Assembly (NCBI GenBank): GCA_946894095.1
Contig: OX335644.1
Coordinates: 24,533,595 to 24,597,594 of the forward strand
Reading direction: 5' to 3'
Source of the DNA: Incurvaria masculella
Taxonomy: Eukaryota; Arthropoda; Insecta; Lepidoptera; Incurvariidae
Length of the DNA stretch: 64,000 nucleotides
Below, piece by piece: positions 35,681 to 47,344 of this stretch. How positions within the stretch are numbered: the first letter of the stretch is position 1; each line of letters begins with the position of its first letter. The notes under the pieces are model-generated. The model was given only the letters and a program-made list of their open reading frames with translations, ran no database searches and was not told the DNA's origin. Both the position numbers and the translations under genes were made by a program.

Positions 35681-36702
35681 TCAACTGTGAGTCACTGGTG
35701 GCTAACAGAACTTTCTTCGTGGCTGTCATTTCACGAGTACGAAAGTTTTGTAACTCATTTAATTTTGTGCTCTAGTGTGAAATATTCGGGAGTAAGATAC
35801 GTAAATCGTGTAATCGTGAAACAAAATATTATAATAATATTAATATTTAATATATATAATAATAAAAATAATAAATATTTTCTCTAATACATTTTGTTTT
35901 ACGTTTATTTTTTGCCCGCCTCACTGCACCTCTCCTACATCTCTGAGGTTTAGGGTTGCCATCTCTAAAATTTGGCAACCAGGACAAGACGTGAAAATTC
36001 GCATGAAAACCCCGGATTTTAGAGCCCAGAACCCGGACATGTCAACAGGTTTTTTTAAATAGTCAGTGTAATAAAAAAACAGTTGAAAATATCATTAATA
36101 ACCTTTTTATTTATTTCAGACCTTAAAATTAAATTGAGTGATCTTTTAGCATCATTTTAAATGTACTTACCTAATAAAACAGAATATTATTACAGTATGT
36201 TACAAATTGTTTTACAAATCAGTTTTTGTAGTGGAAAAAGGATTTTTTCATTTAATTTCATTGTTAATCGGCCAAGTGTACTGGAATTTACCAGTTAGCA
36301 TAAACTAAATGCAACTATGTCAGATTTAATCACACCGGTACCAACGATGTTGCATGGATATAGATTTCTATGACATTCTATTTATTAACGAGTATGACAT
36401 GTATGTAGAATCTACCGTGTGGCAGGGAATGAGAGAAACGCTGTAAGAACGACTTTATGAATATCCTGCAAAGCTGAATCCGGACTAGCATAACATACTA
36501 TTCGCAGGCATTGCGTCTACCAATTTCGCCTCCTGCTGCGTACCCATAATTTGGAAATCTCCTACAGCTCCCTCCTCCCGTAATCAATTTCTCCTACTAA
36601 CACAGTGTTTAAGATTACACCTACATACATTTATTTAACGCTTCATCTGCGTTGCGGCCATTGACTGCAAAGATTGTACATCACCAAAATCGTATTGACA
36701 TC

Positions 36703-37408
36703 AGAGCCGGTAGTCTAAGTTGTCACCTAAATTGGCGTTACGGCAAACCGATCGACTGGCGTTTTCAAATGTATGGAGAAATTGAAGAGCGCGCGCAGCG
36801 GGCGTTAAGCGAACTAACATTTGCGAGTCCGAGCTTGATTTGACAGCTTACTCAACGTTGCCGTAAATACGTCGACGTTGCGGTTTACGTCCACTCCACG
36901 TTTTCATACAAATCGGAAGTCCGCGTTTGACTTTGACAGCTTGAAGAAGTAAAACCACAGAATATCTAGTAAAAACTTGTATGGAGTTTGGAGAAAACGC
37001 CAGTCGATCGGTTTGCCGTAAACGCCAATTTAGGTGCGAACTCAGACTGACCACTCAGAGCCGGTAGTCTAAGTTGTCACTTAAATTGGCGTTACGGCAA
37101 ACCGATCGACTGGCGTTTTAAAATGTATGGAGAAATTGAAGAGCGCGCGCAGCGGGCGTTAAGCGAACTAACATTTGCGAGTCCGAGATTGATTTGACAG
37201 CTTACTCAACGTTGCCGTAAATACGTCGACGTTGCCGTTTACGTCCACACCGCGTTTTCATACAAATCGGAAGTCCGCGTTTGACTTTGACAGCTTGAAG
37301 AAGTAAAACCACAGAATATCTAGTAAAAACTTGTATGGAGTTTGGAGAAAACGCCAGTCGATCGGTTTGCCGTAAACGCCAATTTAGGTGAGAACTCAGA
37401 CTTCACCT
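36703..37408 (+). mobile_element. Two tandem copies of a ~350-bp TIR element (GAGCCGGTAGTCT family)
   Basis: Copies at 36703-37055 and 37056-37408. The termini read AGAGCCGGTAGTCTAAGTTG, TCACCTAAATTGGCG and the inverse. Inside: GTATGGAGAAATTGAAGAGC, GACAGCTTACTCAACGTTGC and TTTGACAGCTTGAAGAAGTA. The two lie head to tail without a spacer and differ at few sites. ORFs here belong to the repeat. Confidence 0.75.
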
Positions 37409-37458
37409 TCAGACGCTAAGTAGAGACAGTTGGATAATTCCAAATTGTGTGTATAGAG

Positions 37459-37524
37459 TTGGTGGTGAAATTGGTAGACGCAATACCTGCGAATGTTATA
37501 ATTTCCTGGTTCGGGTCCAGCACG
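37459..37524 (+). repeat. Repeat with bacterial-type tRNA-Leu-like motif, copy 2
   Basis: TTGGTGGTGAAATTGGTAGA, CGCAATACCTGCGAATG, CTGGTTCGGGTCCAGCA. The lead is mostly lost. It lies between the two tandem pairs of TIR elements. Confidence 0.55.
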
Positions 37525-37681
37525 GATTAGGGAGGTTTTTAAAATGTTGGGTTCCGAAATCTAAGTCCGTATTTTTATTTTTTTCTTATAATGTGCTTTT
37601 TTTTCTTTAGATTGAAAAGTATTGGCTAATAAATATTAGAAAAAGTTGTCTACGTGTATTTTAGTTTATTTCACTGACTTC

Positions 37682-38330
37682 AGAGCCGGTAGTCTCAGTT
37701 CTCACCTAAATTGGCGTTTACGTAACTTCGAAGTTCCGTAAAAACGTAAAACTCCATACAAGTTTTTACTTGATATTCTGTGGTTTTACTTCTTCAAGCT
37801 GTCAAAGTCAAACGCGGACTTCCGATTTGTATGAAAACGCGGAGTGGACGTAAGCGGCAACGTCGACGTATTTACGGCAACGTTGAGTAAGCTGTCAAAT
37901 CAAGCTCGGACTCGCAAATGTTAGTTCGCTTAACGCCCACTGCGCGCGCTGTTCAATTTCTCCATACATTTGAAAACGCCAGTCGATCGGTTTGCCGCAA
38001 CGCCAATTTAGGTGACAACTGAGACTTCGGGTACAGAGCCGGTAGTCTCAGTTCTCACCTAAATTGGCGTTTACGTAACTTCGAAGTTCCGTAAAAACGT
38101 CAAACTCCATACAAGTTTTTACTAGATATTCTGTGGTTTTACTTCTTTAAGCTGTCAAAGTCAAACTCGGACTTCCGATTTGTATGAAAAAGCAGAGTCG
38201 ACGTAAACGGCAACGACTCGCAAATACGCCCACTGCGCGCGCTGTTAAATTTCTCCATACATTTAAAAACGCCAGTCGATCGGTTTGCCGTAAACGCCAA
38301 TTTAGGTGAGAACTCAGACTGACCACTCTG
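37682..38330 (-). mobile_element. Second tandem pair of the same TIR element, reversed
   Basis: Copies at 37682-38028 and 38035-38330, both inverse to the pair at 36.7 kb. The second has an internal deletion of about 50 bp. Together the two pairs form a large inverted arrangement around 37410-37680. Confidence 0.75.
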
Positions 38331-38374
38331 ATATTAAAAAAAGATGCGGACATAGAATGGAGCTTTTTCAAGTG

Positions 38375-38570
38375 ATAAAAAATAATACCACACCTACTGT
38401 CATAAATGGGCTAATAATATACACACCTCATTGAACTAAGTGCTATGCCAGAACACACAAGTGAAAAACACTAACAATTTTCACTGCCGCTTCGACCATC
38501 GTTCATTCAATGCGATGATATCAACGAATCCGAAGCACGAACGGCGAATCCCTTAGTCGGCTCTAACAAC
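38375..38570 (-). mobile_element. SINE body fragment
   Basis: ATACCACACCTACTGTCATA, AAGTGCTATGCCAGAAC, CTGCCGCTTCGACCATCGTT and CATTCAATGCGATG are the reversed SINE body. Parts of the middle are deleted. Confidence 0.55.
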
Positions 38571-39982
38571 ACGCACGGGAAGAGTTTCATTGGGTCAAAT
38601 TGTATTCTTAACATGTTTGTTAAATATTTGAAAATATTGATAACGAAGGATAATGAACTTTTAATGCTTTAATTTGAGTTGTATTTAATTGTAATTGTAA
38701 ATGTTTGACGATTCCAAGTGTTCCCTGAGTCCCAAAGGAGGATTAATACATACAAATACAAAACCCACACAGCACAAGGTCATATTTGACGTTTCGAACC
38801 GTCGCGTGCGGTGCATATTCAGCGGGTTTTCTCAGGGAAGCAACACGAGACGTTCTGGTGTTCGAAGCTGTCAAACTCTACCTGTCGTTTTCAGAGTGGG
38901 CGGACTAACTTTAGTGCGCGGATGATTGCCGGACTAAACCGTTTTTTGTGTGGTGAGAGCCATGCACTTAGATACAGTCGTATATAGAGAGCACCTGTCA
39001 AAACTTAGTACGAGATTAGCACCGGACTAACCATACAAAAACCGGTTCAGTGCGGCGAAATATGATAAAAATAGATTAAGTATGGATAAAGTGTAAGGGG
39101 TTGGGGGTTGGGGGGGGGGCATAACTCAAACAGACGAAAACGCGAGCACAGCGAGCGCAAAATGTATCGATCGCAATAAAGCTAATTGAAAGACAAAGTT
39201 CATTTATATACTTACAGGGTATTCGGCGTATCGCAGAGAAGATATTTTTGTAGGTAGGTGTGGCCATTTGTAAGGTTTCGACCCATGACACCTTTTGTGA
39301 AATGTCACATGCTATCGTGATTCGATTTTTTTCTTACTTTTTTAAATTAGGTACTAAAATCTCTTCTTTAATAAAGCCCTTGTAACTTTCTTGTTTATGG
39401 TTTTTTCAGCAGGAAATAAAATGAATTACATTTTTTAAATGTATCTAAATAAAATTTAAATGAAAAGAGCTAATGACCTCCCAAAGATATTACAAAATCT
39501 AAATTTCTTCATTTAATTTTAAGAAAATGTACAGTAATTGAGAGCTTCGTTTTCTTTATAAAAGTTCGTCAGAGTGCGCCCTTTTTAAACGAAAGACTTT
39601 AACGGCACCAACAAACGAAGGTTTTTCAATTTCAATTTATTTTTAAATTAATTATTGTCATATTTTTGCTCATCCTCGAGACTTTGGGAGGCCATAAGTC
39701 CGTTTAATAGTTAATAGTTTTTTTAAAAAAGTATGCATCTTAAAATCCGATAGATTTTATTTTGTGCGTAAACAAAAAAGTTAAAAGAGTTTACAGCTGG
39801 GATTTCTGTGAAGCTTGCAAATGACCCCACTAATCTAAAAAAATATATTGGCGGTCGATTTGCCGAACGTCCCTGTAAATCTATGCGTTTTCTTCTTAAA
39901 AATAATAGAATAACTATTTCTTGAGCGTTTATTGATGAGGATAATTATGGATGTATTGACATTAGTGCTGTCGGCCTGTACC
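38570..39982. other. No gene recognised
   Basis: Apart from the short repeat at 38889-39055 and the G-rich run at 39092, AT-rich DNA without reading frames of interest. Confidence 0.4.
39092..39120 (+). other. G-rich run with quadruplex potential
   Basis: AGGGGTTGGGGGTTGGGG and following G form four or more G tracts with TT loops. A second G/C hairpin lies at 40360-40402, where 14 G are followed by CCCCCTAAACCCCCCCC. Confidence 0.5.
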
Positions 39983-40329
39983 CGAAGTCTCATTTGTCAC
40001 CTAAATTGGCGTTACGGCAAACCGATCGACTGGCGTTTTCAAATGTATGGAGAAATTGAAGAGCGCGCGCAGTGGGCGTTAAGCGAACCGTTTGCGAGTC
40101 CGAGCTTGATTTGACAGCTTACTCAACGTTGCCGTAAATACGTCGACGTTGTCGTTTACGTCCACTCCGCGTTTTCAAACAAATCGGAAGTCCGCATTTG
40201 ACTTTGACAGCTTGAAGAAGTAAAACCACAGAATATCTAGTAAAAACGTGTATGGAGTTTGACGTTTTTAAGCAACTTCGAAGTTACGTAAACGCCAATT
40301 TAGGTGAGAACTTAGACTACCGGCTCTGA
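39983..40329 (+). mobile_element. Single copy of the GAGCCGGTAGTCT-family TIR element
   Basis: CCCGAAGTCTCATTTGTCAC to AACTTAGACTACCGGCTCTG. It has the same interior as the 36.7-kb pair. A diverged piece lies at 20915-21085. Confidence 0.75.
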
Positions 40330-40772
40330 CTCTTGTCCGGTTCAGTTCGGATTTTAGGTAAGGGGGGGGGGGGGTTGAACCCCCTAAACCCCCCCCTTAT
40401 ATACGCGAGAGTGTTTGCCTACGAATTCGCTTGCTACTGATTCTCTCAAGTTGCAACGACCCGTAGAAAAAATACGTAAGAACTTTACAGGACGTGCAAC
40501 GAACATTTGATGTTGCGGGTTCGAATTCAATCCTTAGATAGTATTTATCGTACAAATTCAAGTTTGTCAAAAGACGGATAGTCATTGTTGGAGAATTATA
40601 TCTTCTATCACAATTATGTCACTATAATTTTACTAAAAACATATGGACCTACAATATCAATTTGATAAGCAGAAGCGTAAATAAATCCGTCCAATAGTAA
40701 TCTGGCTGTTTATCAGACTATTGAAAAATCAGCACTTAGACATTTTACACTATCTCGCGGCTACCCTGCCGC

Positions 40773-41526
40773 CATTCGAATGGGTTTCGATCGCCTCTCG
40801 CGTCCTTCCATGCTCGCTGACTGTGGGTAGTCTGCAAACTTAAGTTAGTCTGCAAACCTAAGTTACTATACATTACACATACATTCGAATGGGTTTCGAT
40901 CGCCTCTCGCGTCCTTCCATGCTCGCTGACTGTGGGTAGTCTGCAAACTTAAGTTAGTCTGCAAACCTAAGTTACTATACATTACACATACATTCGAATG
41001 GGTTTCGATCGCCTCTCGCGTCCTTCCATGCTCGCTGACTGTGGGTAGTCTGCAAACTTAAGTTAGTCTGCAAACCTAAGTTACTATACATTACACATAC
41101 ATTCGAATGGGTTTCGATCGCCTCTCGCGTCCTTCCATGCTCGCTGACTGTGGGTAGTCTGCAAACTTAAGTTAGTCTGCAAACCTAAGTTACTATACAT
41201 TACACATACATTCGAATGGGTTTCGATCGCCTCTCGCGTCCTTCCATGCTCGCTGACTGTGGGTAGTCTGCAAACTTAAGTTAGTCTGCAAACCTAAGTT
41301 ACTATACATTACACATACATTCGAATGGGTTTCGATCGCCTCTCGCGTCCTTCCATGCTCGCTGACTGTGGGTAGTCTGCAAACTTAAGTTAGTCTGCAA
41401 ACCTAAGTTACTATACATTACACATACATTCGAATGGGTTTCGATCGCCTCTCGCGTCCTTCCATGCTCGCTGACTGTGGGTAGTCTGCAAACTTAAGTT
41501 AGTCTGCAAACCTAAGTTACTATACA
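40773..41526 (+). repeat. Tandem array of seven 109-bp monomers upstream of the LINE
   Basis: Units start at 40773, 40882, 40991, 41100, 41209, 41318 and 41427, always 109 bp apart, beginning CATTCGAATGGGTTTCGATC. The last unit is about 99 bp and passes into the LINE leader (ACAAAAGCACTCGTCAGTTATG). By eye the units are identical or nearly so. Each contains an internal near-duplication of GTCTGCAAAC(T/C)TAAGTTA. Such 5' monomers act as promoters in some LINEs (mouse L1); that role here is inference. Confidence 0.85.
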
Positions 41527-44500
41527 AAAGCACTCGTCAGTTATGTCACAACAAAGACTACAAGTTTGTGTGGGTTCAGAACGGTTCAATTTTGGTGCGT
41601 AAAGATGGTGCAGCTAGTTCCAAGATTATTAAAATAAACAAGGAAACTGATCTGAATCAAATAATTTGACTATTTTCCGCTTACTACTCCATGATTTGTG
41701 TCTGTGAATGCATTTCAAATATAATTTTTCATAATGGCTGTGTCCACAAACTTTTTGCATGCACCTCACCACTAGAAACCGGTTTACTAATCGACTGTTT
41801 TTGTATCACTACCGCGCTATGCTTTGCGTCGCGCCCATGCGACATTATATTTATTTTCATATTACTCTTACCACACAAGTTAACGCTACCTTTATCTAAT
41901 TCGTATGTTTTTGAACAATTTATTCCATTTAATGTAAACGTTGGAAGTAAATTAGCTAACAAGTTTCGTTTAGTTGTAATATTTTATGTTTGTTATGCCG
42001 TTTTACCATCCTGTTTTGTTACTTTATTTCAACCACACGACTTTAAAATTGTATACCGTCATTTTTTGTTTGTTTATTTTTGCATAACTGTAAGAAATGG
42101 ATAGTTGTTTAAGTATTTATTATCAAAACTGCGGCGGGGCACGGACTAAACTTAAAGATTTATATACCAATATTTTATCCAATCAATTCGACATAATTAT
42201 CTTAACGGAGACCTGGTTTATACCTTCAATTTTTAATGCAGAGTTCATAGACAATAGGTATACAGTGTTTCGACGGGACCGGGATGGCAATACAAGTGCG
42301 AAGTCGGATGGTGGTGGCGTGCTCGTAGCCGTACTGAGTTCGCATGTTTGCGATCGCCTTCAACAATATGAATGCAAGAACGTTGAAAGTATTTTGATCT
42401 CATTATCGGTACGTTCGGCGAACAGTCGGTTGATGTTGAGCGCTGTATACATTCTTCCTGCGTCTGCGTCGGAGGCATACGACATGCATTTCACTTCTCT
42501 TCAAAACTGCTCGGTGAATATAAATAGTACACATTTTCTAGTAATTGGCGATTACAATATCAATCAAATAGATTGGACTCAACATGCTCGCGGACTGAGC
42601 GGAGGTAACTACGTGGGTGCTGGAGGCAGCGCCGAATCTTTACTGTTTAACGCAATGTCGTTCTTAAAACTTAATCAATACAACAATGTCCTCAACATAA
42701 ATGAGCGTATCTTAGATTTAGTACTTTGCGATCGCGAGTGCTCGCTCGCCTGTGCTGCTTCGCCGCTGCTCCCCGCGGATCGCCATCATCCGCCGCTTGA
42801 GATATTGTTATCCCTCGCGGCTGAAACAAGTATACCTAAACAACACAAATTAAGATATAACTTTAGGAAGGCCGATTATGATTCCATCAATCAGCAGCTG
42901 GTCATAGTTGACTGGAAATCATTAATACTTACGGGCTCGGTTGATGACTCCGTTGCAATTTTTTATTCTATAGTCCGCGGGGCTATTTCCAAATTTATAA
43001 GGCCAAAGAAAGAAAATAACGACAGATATCCATCATGGTTCAAAAGAGACCTTATAAATTTGGATAGGCGTAAGAAGAGGGCCTGGAAAAAATGGAAAAT
43101 ATATCAAAATTCAGCTGATTATTTACACTTTTCTAATTTAAGACATAAATTCAAAACGAAATGCGTAGAACAATATCAGGCGTACATGAATCACGTAGAA
43201 ACATGCCTGCAGGAAAATATTAAAAGCTTTTGGTCGTACTTAAACAGCCTAAAAAAATCTTCTGGTTATCCATCTTCCATGGTATTGAGGAACGATCATC
43301 TTAATAACCCCACAGACATTTGTAATCATTTCAATAAATATTTCCAATCAACGTTTGAAGACTCTTCATTCAACCTATTTGACTTTAATTTAACAAACTG
43401 TTCTGATACTCCGAATCCCATTATTTCTGGTCTTACCATCGATAGGAGAGAGGTTGAAGTTGCTTTAAGGAATGTTGACGTCAACAAAGGCGCAGGCCCA
43501 GATGGTATCGAACCTATTTTTTGGACCGAAACTATTCAGTCTCTTTCCGAACCTATCACCATAATTTTCAACAAGTCATTAAGTATGGGCGATTTCCCTA
43601 ATGAATGGAAATTAGCTAATATTACACCGGTTCACAAAAATGGTCCTACTAAAGATATCATGAATTACCGACCAATTTCAATATTGTCCTGTCTTTCAAA
43701 AGTATTTGAAAAAATTGTTCACGAGAAATTGTATAACTTTATGAAAGAGAGAATTTGTCCGGAACAACATGGGTTTGTAAAAAATAAGTCAACTGTGAGC
43801 AATTTAATGATTTACTCCAATTTCTTATTTGACGAAATGGATAACGGTAACCAGGTAGATGTCGTCTATACGGACTTCCAAAAGGCATTTGATAAGGTGG
43901 ATCACTGTATCTTAGTTGAAAAATTGTCTTTTAATGGTATCAAAGGTAATTTACTTCGATGGTTTATATCATACTTAAATAATCGGTTACAAAAAGTGAC
44001 TATTAATGGATATCAGTCACATACAGTGAATGTAACATCGGGCGTCCCTCAAGGTTCAATTCTAGGTCCATTCATGTTTGTTATTTTTCTCAATGATATT
44101 AGCCAATGTTTTAAATTCTGTAGATTTTTGCTTTACGCTGACGATTTAAAAATATTTTCTAAAATTAATACTCAAAACGATTGCATAAACTTCCAAGAGG
44201 ATTTGAATAGATTTTACTCTTACTGTGTTTGGTACAAATTGCAATTGAACATCAAAAAATGCAAAAAAATTACTATCACCAAAAATCGTAACATCATTGA
44301 TTTTACATACACTCTTGGCGGCGAAGTTCTCGAATCCGTTGACGATATAAGAGACCTTGGCGTTATTTTCGACAAAAAATTACACTTTGAAATGCATATA
44401 GAACACATTACAAATAAAGCGTACAAAATGATGGGTTTTGTTCTCCGAAATACAAAAGATTTCCGGAAAGCTAAAAGTTACATAACACTCTTCAATTCAT

Positions 44501-45217
44501 TAGTCAGATCACACTTGGAATACGCATCGGAAATATGGAATCCCTTTTACTTAAAATACATTAATTCTCTTGAAAAAATTCAAAAATACTTTTATCGTGT
44601 TCTTAACTTCAGACTTTTAAAAATCAATCTAGTTGTTGACATAAATCCAATGCCACTGGCTGATAGAAGATGCATCTTGGATGTAATGATTCTTCACAAG
44701 CTACTGCATAATAAAATAAACTGCAGCGAACTGCTCGCTCAAATAGACATTCGCGTCCCTCATAGTCGTGCCACCCGCAGTGTTGATCTCTTTCTTTTAC
44801 CGCGTACGCGTACGAACGCCGGTAAGAGAAGGCCTTTCTTTCGGATATTTAAAACCTACAATGATAAATTTGGCGATATAGATATATTTAAATGCAGCCA
44901 ACACAATTTCAAAATTAATTTAAAGAAAGTTTTATCCAATTTTGATTGAAAGCATTCACATTGTGTGGCCATAAAATTACTCTTCTCTTTTCTCTTCAGG
45001 TATATTTAATACATTTCTGGTGTTAATTATACTCACTACTTTACATAATTTTAGTTTTAAGGTACTTTCAGATTTTAGGCATAAGCTCTACTTTTTCTCA
45101 CTCTGTGGCAACTGTTGTTGCATGTAGATAGTAGTACTTTTATTATGTTGATATGTTTTGTTTCTGTATCTATATGTGTTTGGTTGTCCTCAAATAAAAA
45201 AAAAAAAAAAAAAAAAA
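41527..45217 (+). mobile_element. Potentially intact non-LTR retrotransposon (LINE, jockey/CR1 group)
   Basis: It consists of a ~570-nt leader, a single long ORF (42097-44949), a ~245-nt 3' UTR ending CAAATAAA, and a pure poly(A) tract (about 45195-45217). A 109-bp monomer array (40773-41526) runs straight into the leader and may be part of the element. No separate gag-like ORF1 was seen. I looked for a target site duplication beside the poly(A) and upstream of the array and found none, so the true 5' end is open. With no frameshift or stop in 950 codons, the copy must be young. Confidence 0.85.
42097..44949 (+). CDS. LINE endonuclease-reverse transcriptase polyprotein (950 aa)
   Basis: N-terminal APE-type endonuclease: Asn11 in YYQNCGG, Glu38 in ILTETW, Asp152 and Asn154 in GDYNIN, and a DRHHP motif at 228-232 where the family usually has SDH. 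The reverse transcriptase follows: YRPISILSCLSKVFEK, motif A TDFQKAFDKVDH (Asp593), motif B SGVPQGSILGP (648-658) and motif C YADD (Asp682, Asp683). The thumb and C-terminal part contains LEYASEIW and ends at SNFD. All catalytic residues are present, so the protein could be active. No RNase H domain or terminal CCHC finger is visible. The order of domains and the motif spellings point to the jockey/CR1 branch, not RTE or R2. The start was chosen as the first ATG in the open frame directly before the endonuclease fold. Confidence 0.92.
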   Translation: MDSCLSIYYQNCGGARTKLKDLYTNILSNQFDIIILTETWFIPSIFNAEFIDNRYTVFRRDRDGNTSAKSDGGGVLVAVLSSHVCDRLQQYECKNVESILISLSVRSANSRLMLSAVYILPASASEAYDMHFTSLQNCSVNINSTHFLVIGDYNINQIDWTQHARGLSGGNYVGAGGSAESLLFNAMSFLKLNQYNNVLNINERILDLVLCDRECSLACAASPLLPADRHHPPLEILLSLAAETSIPKQHKLRYNFRKADYDSINQQLVIVDWKSLILTGSVDDSVAIFYSIVRGAISKFIRPKKENNDRYPSWFKRDLINLDRRKKRAWKKWKIYQNSADYLHFSNLRHKFKTKCVEQYQAYMNHVETCLQENIKSFWSYLNSLKKSSGYPSSMVLRNDHLNNPTDICNHFNKYFQSTFEDSSFNLFDFNLTNCSDTPNPIISGLTIDRREVEVALRNVDVNKGAGPDGIEPIFWTETIQSLSEPITIIFNKSLSMGDFPNEWKLANITPVHKNGPTKDIMNYRPISILSCLSKVFEKIVHEKLYNFMKERICPEQHGFVKNKSTVSNLMIYSNFLFDEMDNGNQVDVVYTDFQKAFDKVDHCILVEKLSFNGIKGNLLRWFISYLNNRLQKVTINGYQSHTVNVTSGVPQGSILGPFMFVIFLNDISQCFKFCRFLLYADDLKIFSKINTQNDCINFQEDLNRFYSYCVWYKLQLNIKKCKKITITKNRNIIDFTYTLGGEVLESVDDIRDLGVIFDKKLHFEMHIEHITNKAYKMMGFVLRNTKDFRKAKSYITLFNSLVRSHLEYASEIWNPFYLKYINSLEKIQKYFYRVLNFRLLKINLVVDINPMPLADRRCILDVMILHKLLHNKINCSELLAQIDIRVPHSRATRSVDLFLLPRTRTNAGKRRPFFRIFKTYNDKFGDIDIFKCSQHNFKINLKKVLSNFD

Positions 45218-45233
45218 CTTGTTTCAAGCGCAT

Positions 45234-45600
45234 TTAAGGGGTGTGTTCGTCAAACTAGATGGCGCCACGGTCGATCTTAACTATTTCCGCTATGATTCGA
45301 AATATGGAGCTACCAGCTATAACTGTATTGAAGAGTACACTGAGCAGTTGTTTATTTGATCTCATTAGACAATTACAAAAAAAAGCAAGAATATATTCAA
45401 TAACTGTGAAGTTGTGTGCAAAAGTTGCCATTTGCAATTATTTGCGTTTTGCACCTAATTAAATATTAAATATGTACATAACTGTTTAGTGCTTGTCAAT
45501 ACAGTTATTGTTTGTAAGTTCCTATTTTTGGGAGGTCATAGCAGAAATTGCGATGAACGACTGTGGCGCCATCTACATGGTGGACGCACGGACTCCTTAA
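45234..45600. mobile_element. 367-bp TTAA-flanked MITE with ~65-bp imperfect termini
   Basis: The left end TTAAGGGGTGTGTTCGTC, with GATGGCGCCACGGTCG and TTTCCGCTATGA, pairs with the right end (inverse of TTAAGGAGTCCGTGCGTCCA, GATGGCGCCACAGTCG, TTTCTGCTATGA). It lies just after the LINE poly(A). Half copies lie near 628-680 and 10281-10330. Confidence 0.65.
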
Positions 45601-46214
45601 GGCCCTGGTACTAGCCAAATCGCAAAGTTAGACGAGGCACCCCAAGTTAACTAACTAAGTCTGACGATTATAAGTGTCATTCTTACAATATATGATTCCT
45701 TGTCTAGGAATTGAATTATTTTCGTTAATGTATGTTTCCTTTTTCTATACAAAATACATTGCGGAAACGGTGTCCATTTCCGAACTTTTTTGACTAAATG
45801 TAGAAATCTAAAAGCAAATGGAATTTTTTGTTTATGCATATATGCTGTTTTTGCTTATATCTAGAAATCGAATTACTTTCAGATTTCTAATGAGAAAAAT
45901 CAACTTTTTTATTTTTATTATTATTTAAATAAATGATGGAATAAAAAACATTAACAATCCATTATCAGTCTGGAGTTCTATTTGGATTTGCTGAAGCGTT
46001 TCACTACATATTATTACATTTGTTATAAAGTGCATTTGTATGGCGCGAGTAGTTGGCTAGTCCTAGCGCCTTAACTGAGAGCCACCTAGCGTAGTATACG
46101 CCTTGACGGCCGCACCACCTTTTCTTGCACGTCTTACACGTCACAATATCTTACACGAAATCTAGATGGCGCCATTCGCTGAAAAGTACACCATTGCAAG
46201 GAAGAGGTATTAGT

Positions 46215-46495
46215 CCCTCAGGGCTCTACGTTAGCAAGGTGCCATGCCTGAACCTTGCCTTTATGAGCAGTAAGGCTACATTTGACTGGATGGAAAACAC
46301 GGACAATTTTCCTTTTCGCTTCGACCGTCTTTTCATTAGCATTTCTCAATCCTGCCACATAATAGGAAAAGAGGACCTACAGCTTGACATGGATTCCGAA
46401 CTGTAGAGTGACTCGCATTTGTGCCGAAATGCACTATCCAATGCAGAAAAAAAAGTGGTGACAAGGCCCGCGCCCCTGAGCTACGAGCCGCTCAA
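46215..46495 (-). mobile_element. Decayed SINE with tRNA-type head
   Basis: GGTGCCATGCCTGAACCTTG, ATTTGACTGGATGGAAAACA, ACTCGCATTTGTGCCGAAAT and GAGCTACGAGCCGCTC outline a reversed, shortened copy. Homology to the body is clear but many small gaps are present. Confidence 0.55.
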
Positions 46496-47344
46496 AATAT
46501 AAGATGCCGCTGGTTCCGCCCCTGTGAAAGTGTGACGACAAACTGATTTATCCCTGAAACATTTTAGGTTCAGCCCGAAATCAGACCCGACACTGACCCA
46601 AGCGGATCCGGGTACCTCAGCTAATTCATTAATATATCCAGGCTATAAATAAAAAATCACTCCATTTATATAATGTATTTATTATTTTTACAATACAATA
46701 TTTCTAATATCGGAATGCTTTATAAATATGTGGTGGATTTCTTGAAGCGCCCGCTGGTCACAAGCTTGTCGACTCCTATACAAATTATTTTGTGTTAATA
46801 CGTGGGTTATGTTGTGTTATGGTTGACAGCCTGTTGCCACAGATTAGATACTTTTTGTCCATGCCACCAACGCTCAGCTGCATGTATGAGACAAAGTTTA
46901 CATACAATTTACACTAAATAGCATTAGTCTACATATTATATAAGCCTGATATGTATCACCTTCACCATTTCATACGAAAGCCCTATTGTGTTTCCATCAC
47001 CAGGCTACCTTTAAAAAGGACACAAACATGGCATTGCAACTAATTGCAACATTTTAACCACCACAGATCCAACTAAGGCCCGGTTTCACCACCTCCAGCT
47101 ACAAAAATACCCAAAGTTGCCTTTCGGTTACACCAGATAAATAAGCAATGTAAACGAACGTTAATTATCGGATTTCAGGCAGCTGGAGTTGGTGAAAATA
47201 TACATACATGTGTTGGCATGGTAACAAAGATATAATATAATGTAATAAAGAATATATAATATAATATATAATAAAGAATTTATACTAAATTTTTCAATGG
47301 CTTTTTTTTTTACAAACAATACTTTCTCCCTTAAACCATGAATC

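Noticed and set aside
40773..41526. Regular 109-bp repeats as a CRISPR array
   Set aside because: The whole unit is conserved with no variable spacers, and the DNA is from an animal genome. It is a tandem array.
41691..42104. 137-codon ORF before the LINE ORF as a possible gag/ORF1
   Set aside because: It is hydrophobic, has no zinc knuckle, RRM or coiled coil, and overlaps the main ORF by a few bases. It reads like chance openness in a T-rich leader.
40773..45217. Target site duplication for the intact LINE
   Set aside because: I compared the bases after the poly(A) (CTTGTTTCAAGCGCA) with those before the array and before the leader. No match of useful length was seen, so none is claimed.
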